Part shown: one piece after another, positions 17,544 to 26,317 of the stretch
Numbering within the stretch: position 1 is the first letter of the stretch
Layout of the letters: each line of letters opens with the position of its first letter
The notes under the pieces: model-generated
What the model was told of the DNA's origin: nothing
Database searches by the model: none
Seen by the model: only the letters and a program-made list of their open reading frames with translations
Made by a program: the position numbers and the translations under genes
Origin: an uncultured Flaviramulus sp.
GTDB lineage: Bacteria > Bacteroidota > Bacteroidia > Flavobacteriales > Flavobacteriaceae
NCBI GenBank assembly: GCA_947487155.1
Contig: CANKVS010000014.1
Location: 1 to 64,000, forward strand
Direction of reading: 5' to 3'
DNA: 64,000 nucleotides

Positions 17544-19118
17544 ATGGCAGAAGTAAAACCAGCTGAAATATCAGCAATCTTAAAACAACAACTTTCGGGT
17601 TTTGAAACAAGTGCTTCATTAGACGAAGTAGGAACTGTATTAACTGTAGGTGATGGTATTGTACGTGCTTACGGATTAGCTAACGCTCAATATGGGGAGT
17701 TAGTAGAATTCGATGGCGGATTAGAAGGTATTGTACTTAATCTTGAAGAAGATAACGTTGGTATTGTATTATTAGGAGCTTCAGTAGGAGTTAGAGAAGG
17801 TTCAACTGTAAAACGTACTGGTAGAATTGCCTCTATTAATGTAGGTGAAGGTATTGTTGGACGTGTTGTAGATACATTAGGTAACCCAATTGATGGTAAA
17901 GGACCTATTGCTGGTGAAACTTACGAAATGCCTTTAGAACGTAAAGCACCTGGGGTTATTTATCGTGAGCCAGTAACCGAACCATTACAAACAGGTATTA
18001 AATCTATCGATGCGATGATTCCTGTTGGTCGTGGTCAACGTGAGTTGGTTATTGGTGACCGTCAAACTGGTAAAACAGCAGTTTGTATTGATACCATTTT
18101 AAATCAAAAAGAATTTTACGATGCAGGTGAGCCTGTATATTGTATATATGTTGCTGTAGGTCAAAAAGCTTCTACCGTAGCAAACATCGCTAAAACATTA
18201 GAAGATAGAGGCGCATTAGCTTACACTACTATTGTTGCTGCAAATGCATCAGATCCTGCTCCAATGCAAGTATACGCGCCAATGGCGGGTGCTGCAATTG
18301 GTGAGTATTTTAGAGATACTGGTCGTCCAGCTTTAATTATCTATGACGATTTATCTAAGCAAGCAGTAGCATACCGTGAAGTATCGTTATTATTACGTCG
18401 TCCACCAGGACGTGAGGCGTATCCAGGTGACGTTTTCTACTTACACTCTCGTTTATTAGAGCGTTCTGCAAAAGTTATCAATGATGATAGTATTGCTAAA
18501 GATATGAATGACCTTCCTGAATCATTGAAACCTTTAGTAAAAGGAGGAGGTTCATTAACAGCTTTACCAATTATTGAAACACAAGCAGGTGACGTTTCTG
18601 CATATATCCCAACAAATGTAATTTCTATTACAGATGGACAAATTTTTTTAGATGGAGATTTATTTAACTCTGGTGTTCGTCCGGCAATTAATGTAGGTAT
18701 CTCGGTATCTCGTGTTGGTGGTAATGCACAGATTAAATCAATGAAGAAAGTAGCAGGTACTTTAAAATTAGATCAAGCACAATTCCGTGAATTAGAAGCA
18801 TTTGCTAAGTTTGGTTCAGATTTAGATGCAGTTACTTTAAATGTAATTGAAAAAGGTAAGCGTAACGTTGAGATTTTAAAACAAGCTCAAAACGATCCGT
18901 TTACAGTTGAAGATCAAGTAGCTATTATTTATGCTGGATCTAAAAACTTATTAAGAGACGTACCAGTGGAAAAAGTAAAAGAATTTGAACGCGATTTCAT
19001 TGAATTCTTAAAAGCAAAACATGCAGATGTTTTAAGTACTTTAAAAGCAGGAAAATTAACTGATGAAGTTACAGATACATTAACAGCTGTAGCAAAAGAT
19101 TTATCAGGGAAATATTAA
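17544..19118 (+). CDS. atpA: ATP synthase F1 subunit alpha
   Basis: A 524-residue regulatory nucleotide-binding subunit of F1. Walker A GDRQTGKT is at residues 171-178; the arginine-finger region [30 protein letters not shown] near 280-305 includes the ATP synthase alpha/beta signature neighbourhood. The N-terminal beta-barrel and C-terminal helical domain are complete. The catalytic beta subunit gene is not in this operon, as is normal for Bacteroidota where atpD-atpC are elsewhere. A 100-bp inverted-repeat element begins 2 nt after the stop. Confidence 0.98.
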   Translation: MAEVKPAEISAILKQQLSGFETSASLDEVGTVLTVGDGIVRAYGLANAQYGELVEFDGGLEGIVLNLEEDNVGIVLLGASVGVREGSTVKRTGRIASINVGEGIVGRVVDTLGNPIDGKGPIAGETYEMPLERKAPGVIYREPVTEPLQTGIKSIDAMIPVGRGQRELVIGDRQTGKTAVCIDTILNQKEFYDAGEPVYCIYVAVGQKASTVANIAKTLEDRGALAYTTIVAANASDPAPMQVYAPMAGAAIGEYFRDTGRPALIIYDDLSKQAVAYREVSLLLRRPPGREAYPGDVFYLHSRLLERSAKVINDDSIAKDMNDLPESLKPLVKGGGSLTALPIIETQAGDVSAYIPTNVISITDGQIFLDGDLFNSGVRPAINVGISVSRVGGNAQIKSMKKVAGTLKLDQAQFRELEAFAKFGSDLDAVTLNVIEKGKRNVEILKQAQNDPFTVEDQVAIIYAGSKNLLRDVPVEKVKEFERDFIEFLKAKHADVLSTLKAGKLTDEVTDTLTAVAKDLSGKY

Positions 19119-19120
19119 TA

Positions 19121-19220
19121 GCCCCTCCCCAGCCTCCCCAAAGGGGAGGAGTTAAAAGGAGGATCTAATATATTAAGTATAACTAATAAAATTCCTCCCC
19201 TTTGGGGAGGTTAGGTGGGG
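19121..19220. repeat. MITE/REP-pair-like inverted-repeat element between atpA and atpG
   Basis: A 100-bp element with imperfect terminal inverted repeats of about 30 bp: GCCCCTCCCCAGCCTCCCC at the left and GGGGAGGTTAGGTGGGG at the right, each containing its own inner hairpin (CTCCCCAAAGGGGAG and CTCCCCTTTGGGGAG). It starts 2 nt after the atpA stop and ends exactly 3 nt before the atpG ATG. A related element lies at 37105-37240 with the same 3-nt spacing to the next ATG. Confidence 0.85.
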
Positions 19221-19223
19221 TCA

Positions 19224-20084
19224 ATGGCAAACTTAAAAGAAATACGTAACAGAATATCATCGGTATCTTCAACCATGCAGATTACCAGTGCCATGAAAAT
19301 GGTGTCGGCTGCAAAGTTAAAGAAGGCACAAGATGCTATTACTGCCATGCGTCCTTATGCAGATAAGTTAACTGAGCTTTTACAAAGTTTAAGTGTAACT
19401 TTAGACGCAGATTCTGGAAGTAAATTTTCTACACAACGCGAAGTAAACAATGTTTTAATTGTTCCTATTACGTCTAATAGAGGCTTATGTGGGGCGTTTA
19501 ATTCAAACATCATTAAACAAACGCAAAACTTAATTAGTAATGTATATGCCGATAAAAAGGTGTCTGTTGTTGCAATAGGTAAAAAATCTAACGATGCTTT
19601 CGCGAAGCAAAATATTGTTATTGCAAATAAAAGTGAAGTTTTTGATGATTTAACGTTTGATAACGTAGCAGAAATAGCAGAACTATTAATGGATAAATTT
19701 GTTGCTGGCGAGTTTGATAAAATTGAAATTGTTTACAACAAATTTAAAAATGCAGCAACTCAAATAGTAATGACAGAGCAATTTTTACCAATTGTTCCTA
19801 TGGAAGGTGAAGCAAATAATAATGCCGATTATATTTTTGAACCTTCTAAAGTTGAAATTGTAGAGCAATTGATTCCTAAGTCGTTAAAAACACAATTATA
19901 TAAAGGAATAAGAGACTCTTTTGCGAGCGAACATGGAGCACGTATGACGGCAATGCATAAAGCAACCGATAACGCTACAGAGCTTAGAGATCAACTTAAA
20001 TTAACATATAATAAAGCGCGTCAAGCAGCTATTACTAACGAAATCTTAGAAATTGTTGGTGGTGCAGAAGCACTTAATAATTAA
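19224..20084 (+). CDS. atpG: ATP synthase F1 subunit gamma
   Basis: The 286-residue rotating central shaft of F1. The N-terminal helix MANLKEIRNRISSVSSTMQITSAMKMVSAAKLKKA and the C-terminal helix ending NKARQAAITNEILEIVGGAEAL are the conserved coiled-coil halves. An in-frame GTG at 19215 would add three residues encoded by repeat sequence; the ATG at 19224 gives the family N-terminus and is preferred. It is the last gene of the operon, followed by a palindrome and a terminator. Confidence 0.96.
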   Translation: MANLKEIRNRISSVSSTMQITSAMKMVSAAKLKKAQDAITAMRPYADKLTELLQSLSVTLDADSGSKFSTQREVNNVLIVPITSNRGLCGAFNSNIIKQTQNLISNVYADKKVSVVAIGKKSNDAFAKQNIVIANKSEVFDDLTFDNVAEIAELLMDKFVAGEFDKIEIVYNKFKNAATQIVMTEQFLPIVPMEGEANNNADYIFEPSKVEIVEQLIPKSLKTQLYKGIRDSFASEHGARMTAMHKATDNATELRDQLKLTYNKARQAAITNEILEIVGGAEALNN

Positions 20085-20136
20085 GCGAAGCCAAATTATT
20101 AAGAAGAGCAGAAGCCTTGAATAATTAATATTCGTC

Positions 20137-20157
20137 ATGCTGAACCTGTTTCAGCAT
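20137..20157. repeat. Short palindrome ATGCTGA/TCAGCAT
   Basis: ATGCTGA (20137-20143) and TCAGCAT (20151-20157), preceded by GTC and followed by CTCAT as in the copy at 6604-6624. Lies between atpG and its terminator. Confidence 0.7.
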
Positions 20158-20168
20158 CTCATAATATC

Positions 20169-20195
20169 AAGCCTCACTTTTAGTGAGGTTTTTTT
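20169..20195 (+). terminator. Terminator of the ATP synthase operon
   Basis: CCTCACT (20172-20178), loop TTT, AGTGAGG (20182-20188), followed by seven T. A good intrinsic terminator about 85 nt after atpG. Confidence 0.85.
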
Positions 20196-20224
20196 ATGGC
20201 ATAACAGTTGATTATCTTTAAAAG

Positions 20225-20710
20225 ATGAAAATATCAAAAAGCATATTACAGTTATTATTAGTATTTCTAATTACGTGTAGTTTTTTAGGATGTTCTAGTG
20301 CAAAAAAACTTCAAAAACACACACCTTTTACTGTAGGAAAAGTATATTACAAAGCTTGGGTGTCTGGAGTTAAGGGAGGTGGCTCAGGAACAAACTTATT
20401 TATCCCAATCGCCAATCCTAAAAACATAGTTTTAGACAGTGTTTATTTTATGGGTAAACAAGTTAAGCTTGAACACAAGAATGATTCCCTTTTTATTGGT
20501 CGTTTTAAAAAAGAAACGAACTCAAGTCAAGATATTATTATGAGCAATACCCCTTATGCCGAATATGGAAATAAAGTTCCAAAAATTCATAAAAAGAATC
20601 CTTTTAGCCTAAAAGATAATGAATGCATTATTAGCTATACCATTAAAAGCAAGATAATGTATTTTAAGGTTGACAATGTAATAAAAAAGAAATCTAGTCA
20701 ATATCGTTAA
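20225..20710 (+). CDS. Lipoprotein of unknown function
   Basis: A 161-residue protein I do not recognise. The signal peptide ISKSILQLLLVFLITCSFLG ends in the lipobox LGCSS, so it should be anchored in the outer or inner membrane by an acylated cysteine near residue 23. The mature part is lysine-rich and contains a glycine patch (SGVKGGGSGTN) and a repeated hydrophobic/polar pattern suggestive of a beta-sandwich; a single cysteine remains near residue 142. It is monocistronic between the atp terminator and the flippase gene. Confidence 0.75.
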   Translation: MKISKSILQLLLVFLITCSFLGCSSAKKLQKHTPFTVGKVYYKAWVSGVKGGGSGTNLFIPIANPKNIVLDSVYFMGKQVKLEHKNDSLFIGRFKKETNSSQDIIMSNTPYAEYGNKVPKIHKKNPFSLKDNECIISYTIKSKIMYFKVDNVIKKKSSQYR

Positions 20711-20731
20711 GATGTGTAATAGACAATAACT

Positions 20732-20739
20732 TATCTTTG
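20732..20739 (+). promoter_or_regulatory. Candidate -7 promoter element of the flippase gene
   Basis: TATCTTTG matches TANNTTTG exactly, 47 nt upstream of the TTG start at 20787. No -33 TTG at the right spacing was seen. Confidence 0.4.
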
Positions 20740-20748
20740 GTTCGCATT

Positions 20749-20770
20749 AGCTAAAAACGTATTTTTAGCT
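20749..20770 (+). promoter_or_regulatory. Perfect 9-bp hairpin in the flippase leader
   Basis: AGCTAAAAA (20749-20757), loop CGTA, TTTTTAGCT (20762-20770). It lies between a promoter-like element and the TTG start codon (20787). It has no T-run after it, so it looks more like a leader structure or operator than a terminator. Confidence 0.45.
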
Positions 20771-20786
20771 AAATAAAAAACAATCG

Positions 20787-22214
20787 TTGAGCGCATTAAA
20801 GAAGTTCTTTAAAGACACTATTATTTATGGTTTAGCAATAGTATTGCCTAGACTTATCAACTTTTTATTAGTACGATTACACACAGATATACTTCCTAAT
20901 GAAGGCTACTCTGAAAACACTAAGTTTTATGTAGTAGCAGCTTTTTTTAATGTTATTCTAACCTATGGAATGGAAACTTCTTTTTTTAGGTTTTTCAGCA
21001 AAAATAAAGATAAGAATGCGGTATTATCTACATCAATAATAACAATTGTTTTTAGCACAATTTTCTTTGGAATACTACTGTTTTTATTTAGAACTTCAAT
21101 TTCAGAAGCCCTAAGAATTAATATAGATTTTTACAATTTGCTTGTTGGTATTACTATTATAGATACATTAATTGTTATTCCGTTTGCGTATTTAAGAGTT
21201 AAGGGTAGACCAATTAGGTTTGCATGTATTAAGTTAATAAATGTGTTAATTATAGTTATTTTAAATGTTCTTTTGCTCTCAAAAACGTATGGTTTAGAAA
21301 AATTGAGGGAGCTTTTCAATGTTGAAAATGATGTAGAGTATATATTTATAGCAAACTTGATAGCTAGTACAGTAGTTTTAATTTTTATGCTACCGTATTT
21401 CTTTAAAGCGAAGTTTCAATTTGAAATAAAAATATTAAAACAGTTATTTATTTATGGTTGGCCAATAATGGTTGCTGGATTAGCTTTTGTAATTAATGAA
21501 AATTTAGACAAATGGTTACTTCCAGAAATGGAAAATGAGTTTATAAACGGAGCTTATAGTGCATGCTATAAATTGGCTGTATTTATGACACTTTTTATTC
21601 AAGCTTTTAGAATGGGAGCAGAACCTTTTTTCTTTAATCATTCAGATAAAGCAAATGCAACAGAAACTTACGCTATTATTTTAAAATATTTTACAATTGT
21701 TGGGGCATTGGGCTTGATGATAGTTGTTATTTATATTGATTTATTAAGACCCATTTTTATAAAAAAAGAAAGCTATTTACTGGCATTAGATATTGTTCCA
21801 ATAATATTATTAGCAAATCTATGTTTAGGAATTTATCATAACCTTTCAATATGGTATAAACTTACAGATAGAACACGATTTGGAATGTATATTTCTATTA
21901 TTGGAGCAGTAATAACTATAGCTTTCAATCTTGTTTTTATTCCTAAAATAGGCTTTATGGCTTGTGCATATGCTACATTAATCGCTTATGGAGTAATGAT
22001 GCTAATTTCATATATTTTAGGACAAAAATACTACCCTGTACCTTATAATGTTTTTCGAATAGTCATTTATTTAATTTTAAGTACTAGTTTAAGTTTCACA
22101 ACTTATTATCATTTTAATAGAGATATTTTAACAGGAACAGTATTTTTGTTATTATTTATAGCCATTGTAGGCTTTTTAGAGCGAAATGAATTAAAAAGAT
22201 TGTTAAGTAGATAA
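20787..22214 (+). CDS. Oligosaccharide flippase / polysaccharide export protein (MOP superfamily)
   Basis: A 475-residue inner-membrane protein with about 14 hydrophobic segments, starting SALKKFFKDTIIYGLAIVLPR, which is the usual opening of Wzx/MurJ-like flippases (the amphipathic helix before segment 1). It probably moves a lipid-linked glycan across the inner membrane. The start codon is TTG at 20787; this N-terminus fits the family exactly and no ATG is available nearby. It is followed after 18 nt by dut, and the sugar nucleotidyltransferase downstream suggests a shared envelope role. Confidence 0.87.
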   Translation: MSALKKFFKDTIIYGLAIVLPRLINFLLVRLHTDILPNEGYSENTKFYVVAAFFNVILTYGMETSFFRFFSKNKDKNAVLSTSIITIVFSTIFFGILLFLFRTSISEALRINIDFYNLLVGITIIDTLIVIPFAYLRVKGRPIRFACIKLINVLIIVILNVLLLSKTYGLEKLRELFNVENDVEYIFIANLIASTVVLIFMLPYFFKAKFQFEIKILKQLFIYGWPIMVAGLAFVINENLDKWLLPEMENEFINGAYSACYKLAVFMTLFIQAFRMGAEPFFFNHSDKANATETYAIILKYFTIVGALGLMIVVIYIDLLRPIFIKKESYLLALDIVPIILLANLCLGIYHNLSIWYKLTDRTRFGMYISIIGAVITIAFNLVFIPKIGFMACAYATLIAYGVMMLISYILGQKYYPVPYNVFRIVIYLILSTSLSFTTYYHFNRDILTGTVFLLLFIAIVGFLERNELKRLLSR

Positions 22215-22232
22215 CAATAAACTTGATAAAAT

Positions 22233-22667
22233 ATGCAAATCAAAATAATAAATAAATCCCATCACAGTTTACCACATTACGAAACCATAGCCTCAGCAGG
22301 AATGGATTTACGCGCCAACATCAATGAATCAATTACTTTAAAACCATTAGATAGAACTGTTGTTAAAACAGGGCTGTTTATAGAATTACCTATAGGAACA
22401 GAAGCTCAAGTACGCCCACGAAGTGGTTTAGCCGCAAAAAAAGGTGTTACTGTTTTAAATGCCCCTGGGACTATTGATGCCGATTATAGGGGTGAAATAG
22501 GTGTGATTTTAGTAAATCTATCAAATGAAGATTTTACCATAGAAAATGGTGAGCGTATAGCGCAATTAGTGATTGCAAAGCATGAACGTGCAAAGTGGGA
22601 AGAGGTTAAAGAGTTATCTGAAACCTCTCGTGGAGAAGGCGGTTTTGGAAGCACTGGAGTGAAATAA
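22233..22667 (+). CDS. dut: dUTP diphosphatase
   Basis: A 144-residue trimeric dUTPase that hydrolyses dUTP to dUMP and keeps uracil out of DNA. All five family motifs are visible: AGMDLRA (about 22-28), [11 protein letters not shown] (61-71), [14 protein letters not shown] (76-89), GERIAQLVI and the C-terminal glycine-rich [11 protein letters not shown]. Length is normal. It is probably co-transcribed with the flippase gene. Confidence 0.97.
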   Translation: MQIKIINKSHHSLPHYETIASAGMDLRANINESITLKPLDRTVVKTGLFIELPIGTEAQVRPRSGLAAKKGVTVLNAPGTIDADYRGEIGVILVNLSNEDFTIENGERIAQLVIAKHERAKWEEVKELSETSRGEGGFGSTGVK

Positions 22668-22687
22668 ATTCCTGTGAAAACAGGAAT
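22668..22687. repeat. Short palindrome ATTCCTGT/ACAGGAAT
   Basis: ATTCCTGT (22668-22675), loop GAAA, ACAGGAAT (22680-22687), beginning directly after the dut stop and ending 16 nt before the GIY-YIG start. Confidence 0.75.
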
Positions 22688-22703
22688 CTAATGGTAAATA
22701 AAA

Positions 22704-23018
22704 ATGAAACACTGGTATGTCTATATCATGACAAATAAGCCTGATAGAGTTTTATATATTGGAGTCACTAATCATATTGAAGAAAGAATAAAAGAGTACA
22801 AATTAAAAGTATATCCTAAGTCATTCACAGCCAAATATAATTGTGATATGTTGGTTTATTTTGAAGAGTTTGAAAGAGGAAATGAAGCTGAGAAAAGAGA
22901 GAGGCAATTCAAAAAATGGAAAAGAGCTTGGAAAGTTGAATTAATTGAAGATATAAATCCAAGTTGGTCAGATTTAAGTATTAACTGGAACTTGAATTAT
23001 AATGTATTAAGAGAATAA
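22704..23018 (+). CDS. GIY-YIG nuclease domain protein (UPF0213/YhbQ type)
   Basis: A 104-residue single-domain GIY-YIG protein. Seen: WYVYIMTNK (the GIY-equivalent strand) and LYIGVTN (the YIG-equivalent strand) in the first 25 residues, a metal-binding glutamate in NEAEKRERQFKKWKR near residue 72. Many flavobacteria carry several copies of such genes at scattered, variable sites. Here it splits dut from the nucleotidyltransferase and has a short palindrome on each side (22668-22687 and 23037-23050), consistent with a mobile or recently inserted gene. Its biological role is not established. Confidence 0.88.
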   Translation: MKHWYVYIMTNKPDRVLYIGVTNHIEERIKEYKLKVYPKSFTAKYNCDMLVYFEEFERGNEAEKRERQFKKWKRAWKVELIEDINPSWSDLSINWNLNYNVLRE

Positions 23019-23036
23019 GTTTAATATTAAAAGATA

Positions 23037-23050
23037 CCCGCTTTCGCGGG
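23037..23050. repeat. Short GC-rich palindrome before the nucleotidyltransferase gene
   Basis: CCCGC-TTTC-GCGGG followed by CAATTGT and the ATG at 23058, the same spacing (7 nt) as the related palindrome before atpH. Confidence 0.8.
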
Positions 23051-23057
23051 CAATTGT

Positions 23058-24077
23058 ATGAAAATAATAGTACCCATGGCAGGACGAGGGTCTCGTTTAC
23101 GCCCCCATAGTTTAACCGTACCAAAACCACTAATTCCGGTTGCAGGACAACCAATTGTACACAGATTAGTTAAGGATATTGCCAAAGTATTAAAACAACC
23201 TATTGAAGAAATTGCCTTTGTTTTAGGCGATCCTGCTTTTTTTGGAGACGATGTTGTAAAAAGTTTAAAAACGTTGGCGGAAAATTTAGGTGCTAAAGCA
23301 TCTATTTATCGACAAGATTTGCCTTTAGGCACAGGGCATGCTATTATGTGTGCAAAACCGTCACTTTCGGGGCCAGCAGTTATAGCTTATGCTGATACGT
23401 TAATTAGAGCAGAATTCGATTTAGACTCTAATGCCGATAGCGTTATTTGGACTAAACAAGTTGATAACCCTCAAGCTTATGGCGTTGTAAAACTTAATGA
23501 AAATGATGAAATAGTTGAATTGGTTGAAAAACCAGAAACATTTGTAAGCGACCAAGCAGTAATTGGGATTTATTACTTTAAAGATGTGGCTGTTTTAAAA
23601 GGAAAACTGCAAGAAATTCTTGATGAGAGCGTTATGAATGGTGGTGAATACCAAATTAATGATGGTATTAAACGTATGATGGCAGATGGTAAAGTTTTTA
23701 AAACAGGTACTGTTGATGAATGGATGGATTGCGGTAATAAAGCAATAACCATTGAAACCAATCAACGTATGTTAGGATTTTTAAAAGTAAATGGCAACGA
23801 GCAATTGATCGCATCATCAGCTAAATTAGAAAACGCTAATATTATTGAGCCCTGTTTTATTGGTGAAAATGTGGTGCTTAAAAATAGTACAGTTGGTCCG
23901 TTTGTTTCAGTAGGAAATAATACAATTATTGAAAATACAACCGTTAAAAATAGCTTAATACAAACCCATACAACAATTAAAAATGCTAATTTAGATAGTG
24001 CAATGGTTGGTAATCATGTTAAGTATGATGGCAATTATACAAGCATTAGTATTGGCGATTATTCAGTCTTAGAGTAG
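23058..24077 (+). CDS. Sugar-phosphate nucleotidyltransferase
   Basis: A 339-residue enzyme that makes an NDP-sugar from a sugar 1-phosphate. The N-terminal Rossmann-like domain has the nucleotide-binding signature MAGRGSRLRPHSLTVPKPLIPVAG (about 7-30); substrate-side motifs include GTGHAIMC, AYADTL and EWMDCGNK. The C-terminal 90 residues form a left-handed beta-helix with repeated hexapeptides (NANIIEPCFIGENVVLKNSTVGPFVSVG). This layout fits glucose-1-phosphate thymidylyl- or uridylyltransferases of the RfbA/GlmU-like group; the exact sugar is not decided. Confidence 0.9.
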   Translation: MKIIVPMAGRGSRLRPHSLTVPKPLIPVAGQPIVHRLVKDIAKVLKQPIEEIAFVLGDPAFFGDDVVKSLKTLAENLGAKASIYRQDLPLGTGHAIMCAKPSLSGPAVIAYADTLIRAEFDLDSNADSVIWTKQVDNPQAYGVVKLNENDEIVELVEKPETFVSDQAVIGIYYFKDVAVLKGKLQEILDESVMNGGEYQINDGIKRMMADGKVFKTGTVDEWMDCGNKAITIETNQRMLGFLKVNGNEQLIASSAKLENANIIEPCFIGENVVLKNSTVGPFVSVGNNTIIENTTVKNSLIQTHTTIKNANLDSAMVGNHVKYDGNYTSISIGDYSVLE

Positions 24078-24084
24078 CTTTGTT

Positions 24085-24104
24085 ATTCCCTCGAAGGAGG
24101 GAAT
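24085..24104. repeat. Short palindrome ATTCCCTC/GAGGGAAT
   Basis: ATTCCCTC (24085-24092), loop GAAG, GAGGGAAT (24097-24104), in the gap before the TPR operon. Confidence 0.7.
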
Positions 24105-24156
24105 CTTATTAAATGAAACAGAACTATTTTTGGAATAACAATTGTTATAATTAGTC

Positions 24157-24177
24157 ATGTCGAACAAAGTGAGACAT
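24157..24177. repeat. Short palindrome ATGTC/GACAT
   Basis: ATGTC (24157-24161) and GACAT (24173-24177) around GAACAAAGTGA, ending 10 nt before the TPR gene ATG. It is a third palindrome type in this 110-nt gap. Confidence 0.55.
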
Positions 24178-24187
24178 CACATAACAG

Positions 24188-25549
24188 ATGAAATATAAAA
24201 TCTACATCTTCTATTTTATTTTGGGAATACTACTGTTTCCACAGGTAAATTGCGCCCAAGTAGATTTCAATAAAAAACCAGATGATGACTTAGGAAATGT
24301 AGATGATAAACTGCAAGAACACTTTTATGAAGCTTTAAAACAAAAAGGTATTGAAAACTACGATCGATCGGTTAAATCACTTTTAAAGTGCATTGCATTA
24401 AATGATTCCATTTCGGTTTTGTATTTCGAATTGGGAAAAAATTACAATAAACTTAAAAATTTTGGTGCAGCAGAAGAAGCCTTAAAAAAGGCTGTAAGTA
24501 AAGAACCCGATAACGAATGGTTTTTAGATGAATTATACGGTTTTTATGTATCACAAAACGATTATAACAAAGCTGTAAACATAGTAAAACAGTTAGCTGA
24601 ATATCATCCAGATTATAAAGAGGATTTGGCATCGCTTTACGTTAGGGTTAAAAAATATAACGAAGCTCTCAAAATATTAGACCATTTAGATGTAGAATTT
24701 GGTACTTCTGTTAGTAGAGATATTATGCGTAATAGAATTTACGACCTCACAGGACGTAAAAAAGATCAAATTAAAAATCTAGAAAAACGCGTTGATAATA
24801 ACCCTGCTAAAGAATCAAACTATTTAGCACTTATTTTTAGATATAGCGAGAATAACGAAAAGAAAAAAGCTTTTGAAACGGCTAAGGAATTATTAAAAAT
24901 AAACCCAAACTCTCAATTAGTACATTTGGCGTTGTATAAGTTTTATTTAGACGATAATAATGCTGAAAAAGCTATCGAGTCTATGAAAATTGTTGTTAAA
25001 AGCAACCAAATAAAGCCAGAAGCAAAACTTAAAGTACTTTCAGATTTTGTAACTTTTGTTGGTAAAAATCCGCAATATGAACAAGAGTTAGTTGAGGCGA
25101 CAACCCTTGTTGGAGATAACAATAATAAAAAAACATTAACCGAAGTTGGGCAATACTATTTGGCAAAAGGAGATAAACAAAAAGCCTTAGAATATTATGA
25201 GGAAGCATTAAAACTTGAGGGTAATAATTTTACGTTGCTTAAAAACACCTTGTTACTATATCTTGATTTGAAAAAGTACAGGTTAGCTGAACAAAAAAGC
25301 AATGAGGCCTTACAAGTTTATCCGTCGCAACCCCTGTTATATTTAGTGCATGGTGTAGCCTTAAATCAATTAAATGAAGGAAAAAAAGCATTAGAAACTT
25401 TAGAGTTGGGACTCGATTATATTATTGATGATACCAAAATGGAGATTGATTTTTATAAGCAATTAAGTAAAGCATATACCCTGTTAAACAATACAGTTAA
25501 AGCAAAATCGTTTAGTGATAAGGCTAGACAATTAGAAACCTCAAATTAA
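24188..25549 (+). CDS. Secreted tetratricopeptide repeat protein
   Basis: A 453-residue protein with a signal peptide (about residues 1-24, ending NCAQ) and about ten TPR units spread over the whole mature part, for example AEEALKKAVSKEPDNEWFL and KQKALEYYEEALKLEGNN. It should act as a periplasmic protein-protein scaffold. It is followed without a gap by the DUF4292 lipoprotein and EnvC-like genes, an arrangement that suggests an envelope or cell-division role. No enzyme motif is present. Confidence 0.85.
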   Translation: MKYKIYIFYFILGILLFPQVNCAQVDFNKKPDDDLGNVDDKLQEHFYEALKQKGIENYDRSVKSLLKCIALNDSISVLYFELGKNYNKLKNFGAAEEALKKAVSKEPDNEWFLDELYGFYVSQNDYNKAVNIVKQLAEYHPDYKEDLASLYVRVKKYNEALKILDHLDVEFGTSVSRDIMRNRIYDLTGRKKDQIKNLEKRVDNNPAKESNYLALIFRYSENNEKKKAFETAKELLKINPNSQLVHLALYKFYLDDNNAEKAIESMKIVVKSNQIKPEAKLKVLSDFVTFVGKNPQYEQELVEATTLVGDNNNKKTLTEVGQYYLAKGDKQKALEYYEEALKLEGNNFTLLKNTLLLYLDLKKYRLAEQKSNEALQVYPSQPLLYLVHGVALNQLNEGKKALETLELGLDYIIDDTKMEIDFYKQLSKAYTLLNNTVKAKSFSDKARQLETSN

Positions 25550-26317
25550 ATGAAACGATATACACCTCTCCTTATAACAGCAATTACTTTTTTAGTTTTT
25601 AATTGTAAATCAGCAAAAACAATTAGCGGTAAAGATGTAAATTTAAACCTTTCCACAAAGCAATTAATTAAAGCTAATGCCAACCAAGTAGCTAACTTTA
25701 AAACGCTACAATCTAAACTTAAAATTACTTTAAATCAAGGAGGGAAACAGCAATCTCATGTTGTGACGTTTAGAGCAAAAAAAGATGAAATATTATGGAT
25801 AAGTGCTACTTTTTCGGTAATTAGAGCTAAGGTTACACCCGAAAAAGTGAGTTTTTATAATAAGCTAGATAATACCTATTTTGAAGGGAATTATAAGTAT
25901 TTAAGTGATTTATTAGGAACCGATTTAGACTTTCAAAAAGTACAAAATTTATTAATTGGTGAAACCTTATTCAATTTAAAAGATGGAGCCTATAAATCCT
26001 CGGTTGATAATCAGTCTTATGTTGTTGAGCCTAAAAAAAATCGAGAACTATTTAATATTTTATTTTTAATTGATCCGTCTCATTTTAAAGTGAAATCACA
26101 ACAAATTTCACAATTAGAAGAATTAAGACGTTTAGAGATTGGTTACGTGGCGTATCAAGAAGTTGATGGGCAATTATTACCCGAACGCATTAAGGTAAAC
26201 GCTATTGAAGCTAATAAAGAATTGGTTTTAAACCTTGAATTTAAGGGCGTAACATTAAATGACAATTTAAGATTCCCTTTTAAAATACCATCAGGGTTTG
26301 ATGAAATAAAACTTTAA
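25550..26317 (+). CDS. DUF4292 lipoprotein
   Basis: A 255-residue lipoprotein; the signal peptide ends in LVFNC, giving an acylated cysteine near residue 19. The mature part has the DUF4292 pattern, including SKLKITLNQGGKQQSHVVTFRAKKDEILWISATF, a beta-rich fold resembling LolB/LolA-type lipid carriers. A role in lipoprotein or lipid handling is inference only. It starts directly at the stop of the TPR gene and its stop codon overlaps the next ATG by one base. Confidence 0.85.
   Translation: MKRYTPLLITAITFLVFNCKSAKTISGKDVNLNLSTKQLIKANANQVANFKTLQSKLKITLNQGGKQQSHVVTFRAKKDEILWISATFSVIRAKVTPEKVSFYNKLDNTYFEGNYKYLSDLLGTDLDFQKVQNLLIGETLFNLKDGAYKSSVDNQSYVVEPKKNRELFNILFLIDPSHFKVKSQQISQLEELRRLEIGYVAYQEVDGQLLPERIKVNAIEANKELVLNLEFKGVTLNDNLRFPFKIPSGFDEIKL

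Noticed and set aside
24085-24177. Possible small CRISPR-like array of palindromes
   Set aside because: The palindromes differ in sequence and there are no regularly spaced direct repeats or cas genes anywhere in the window.
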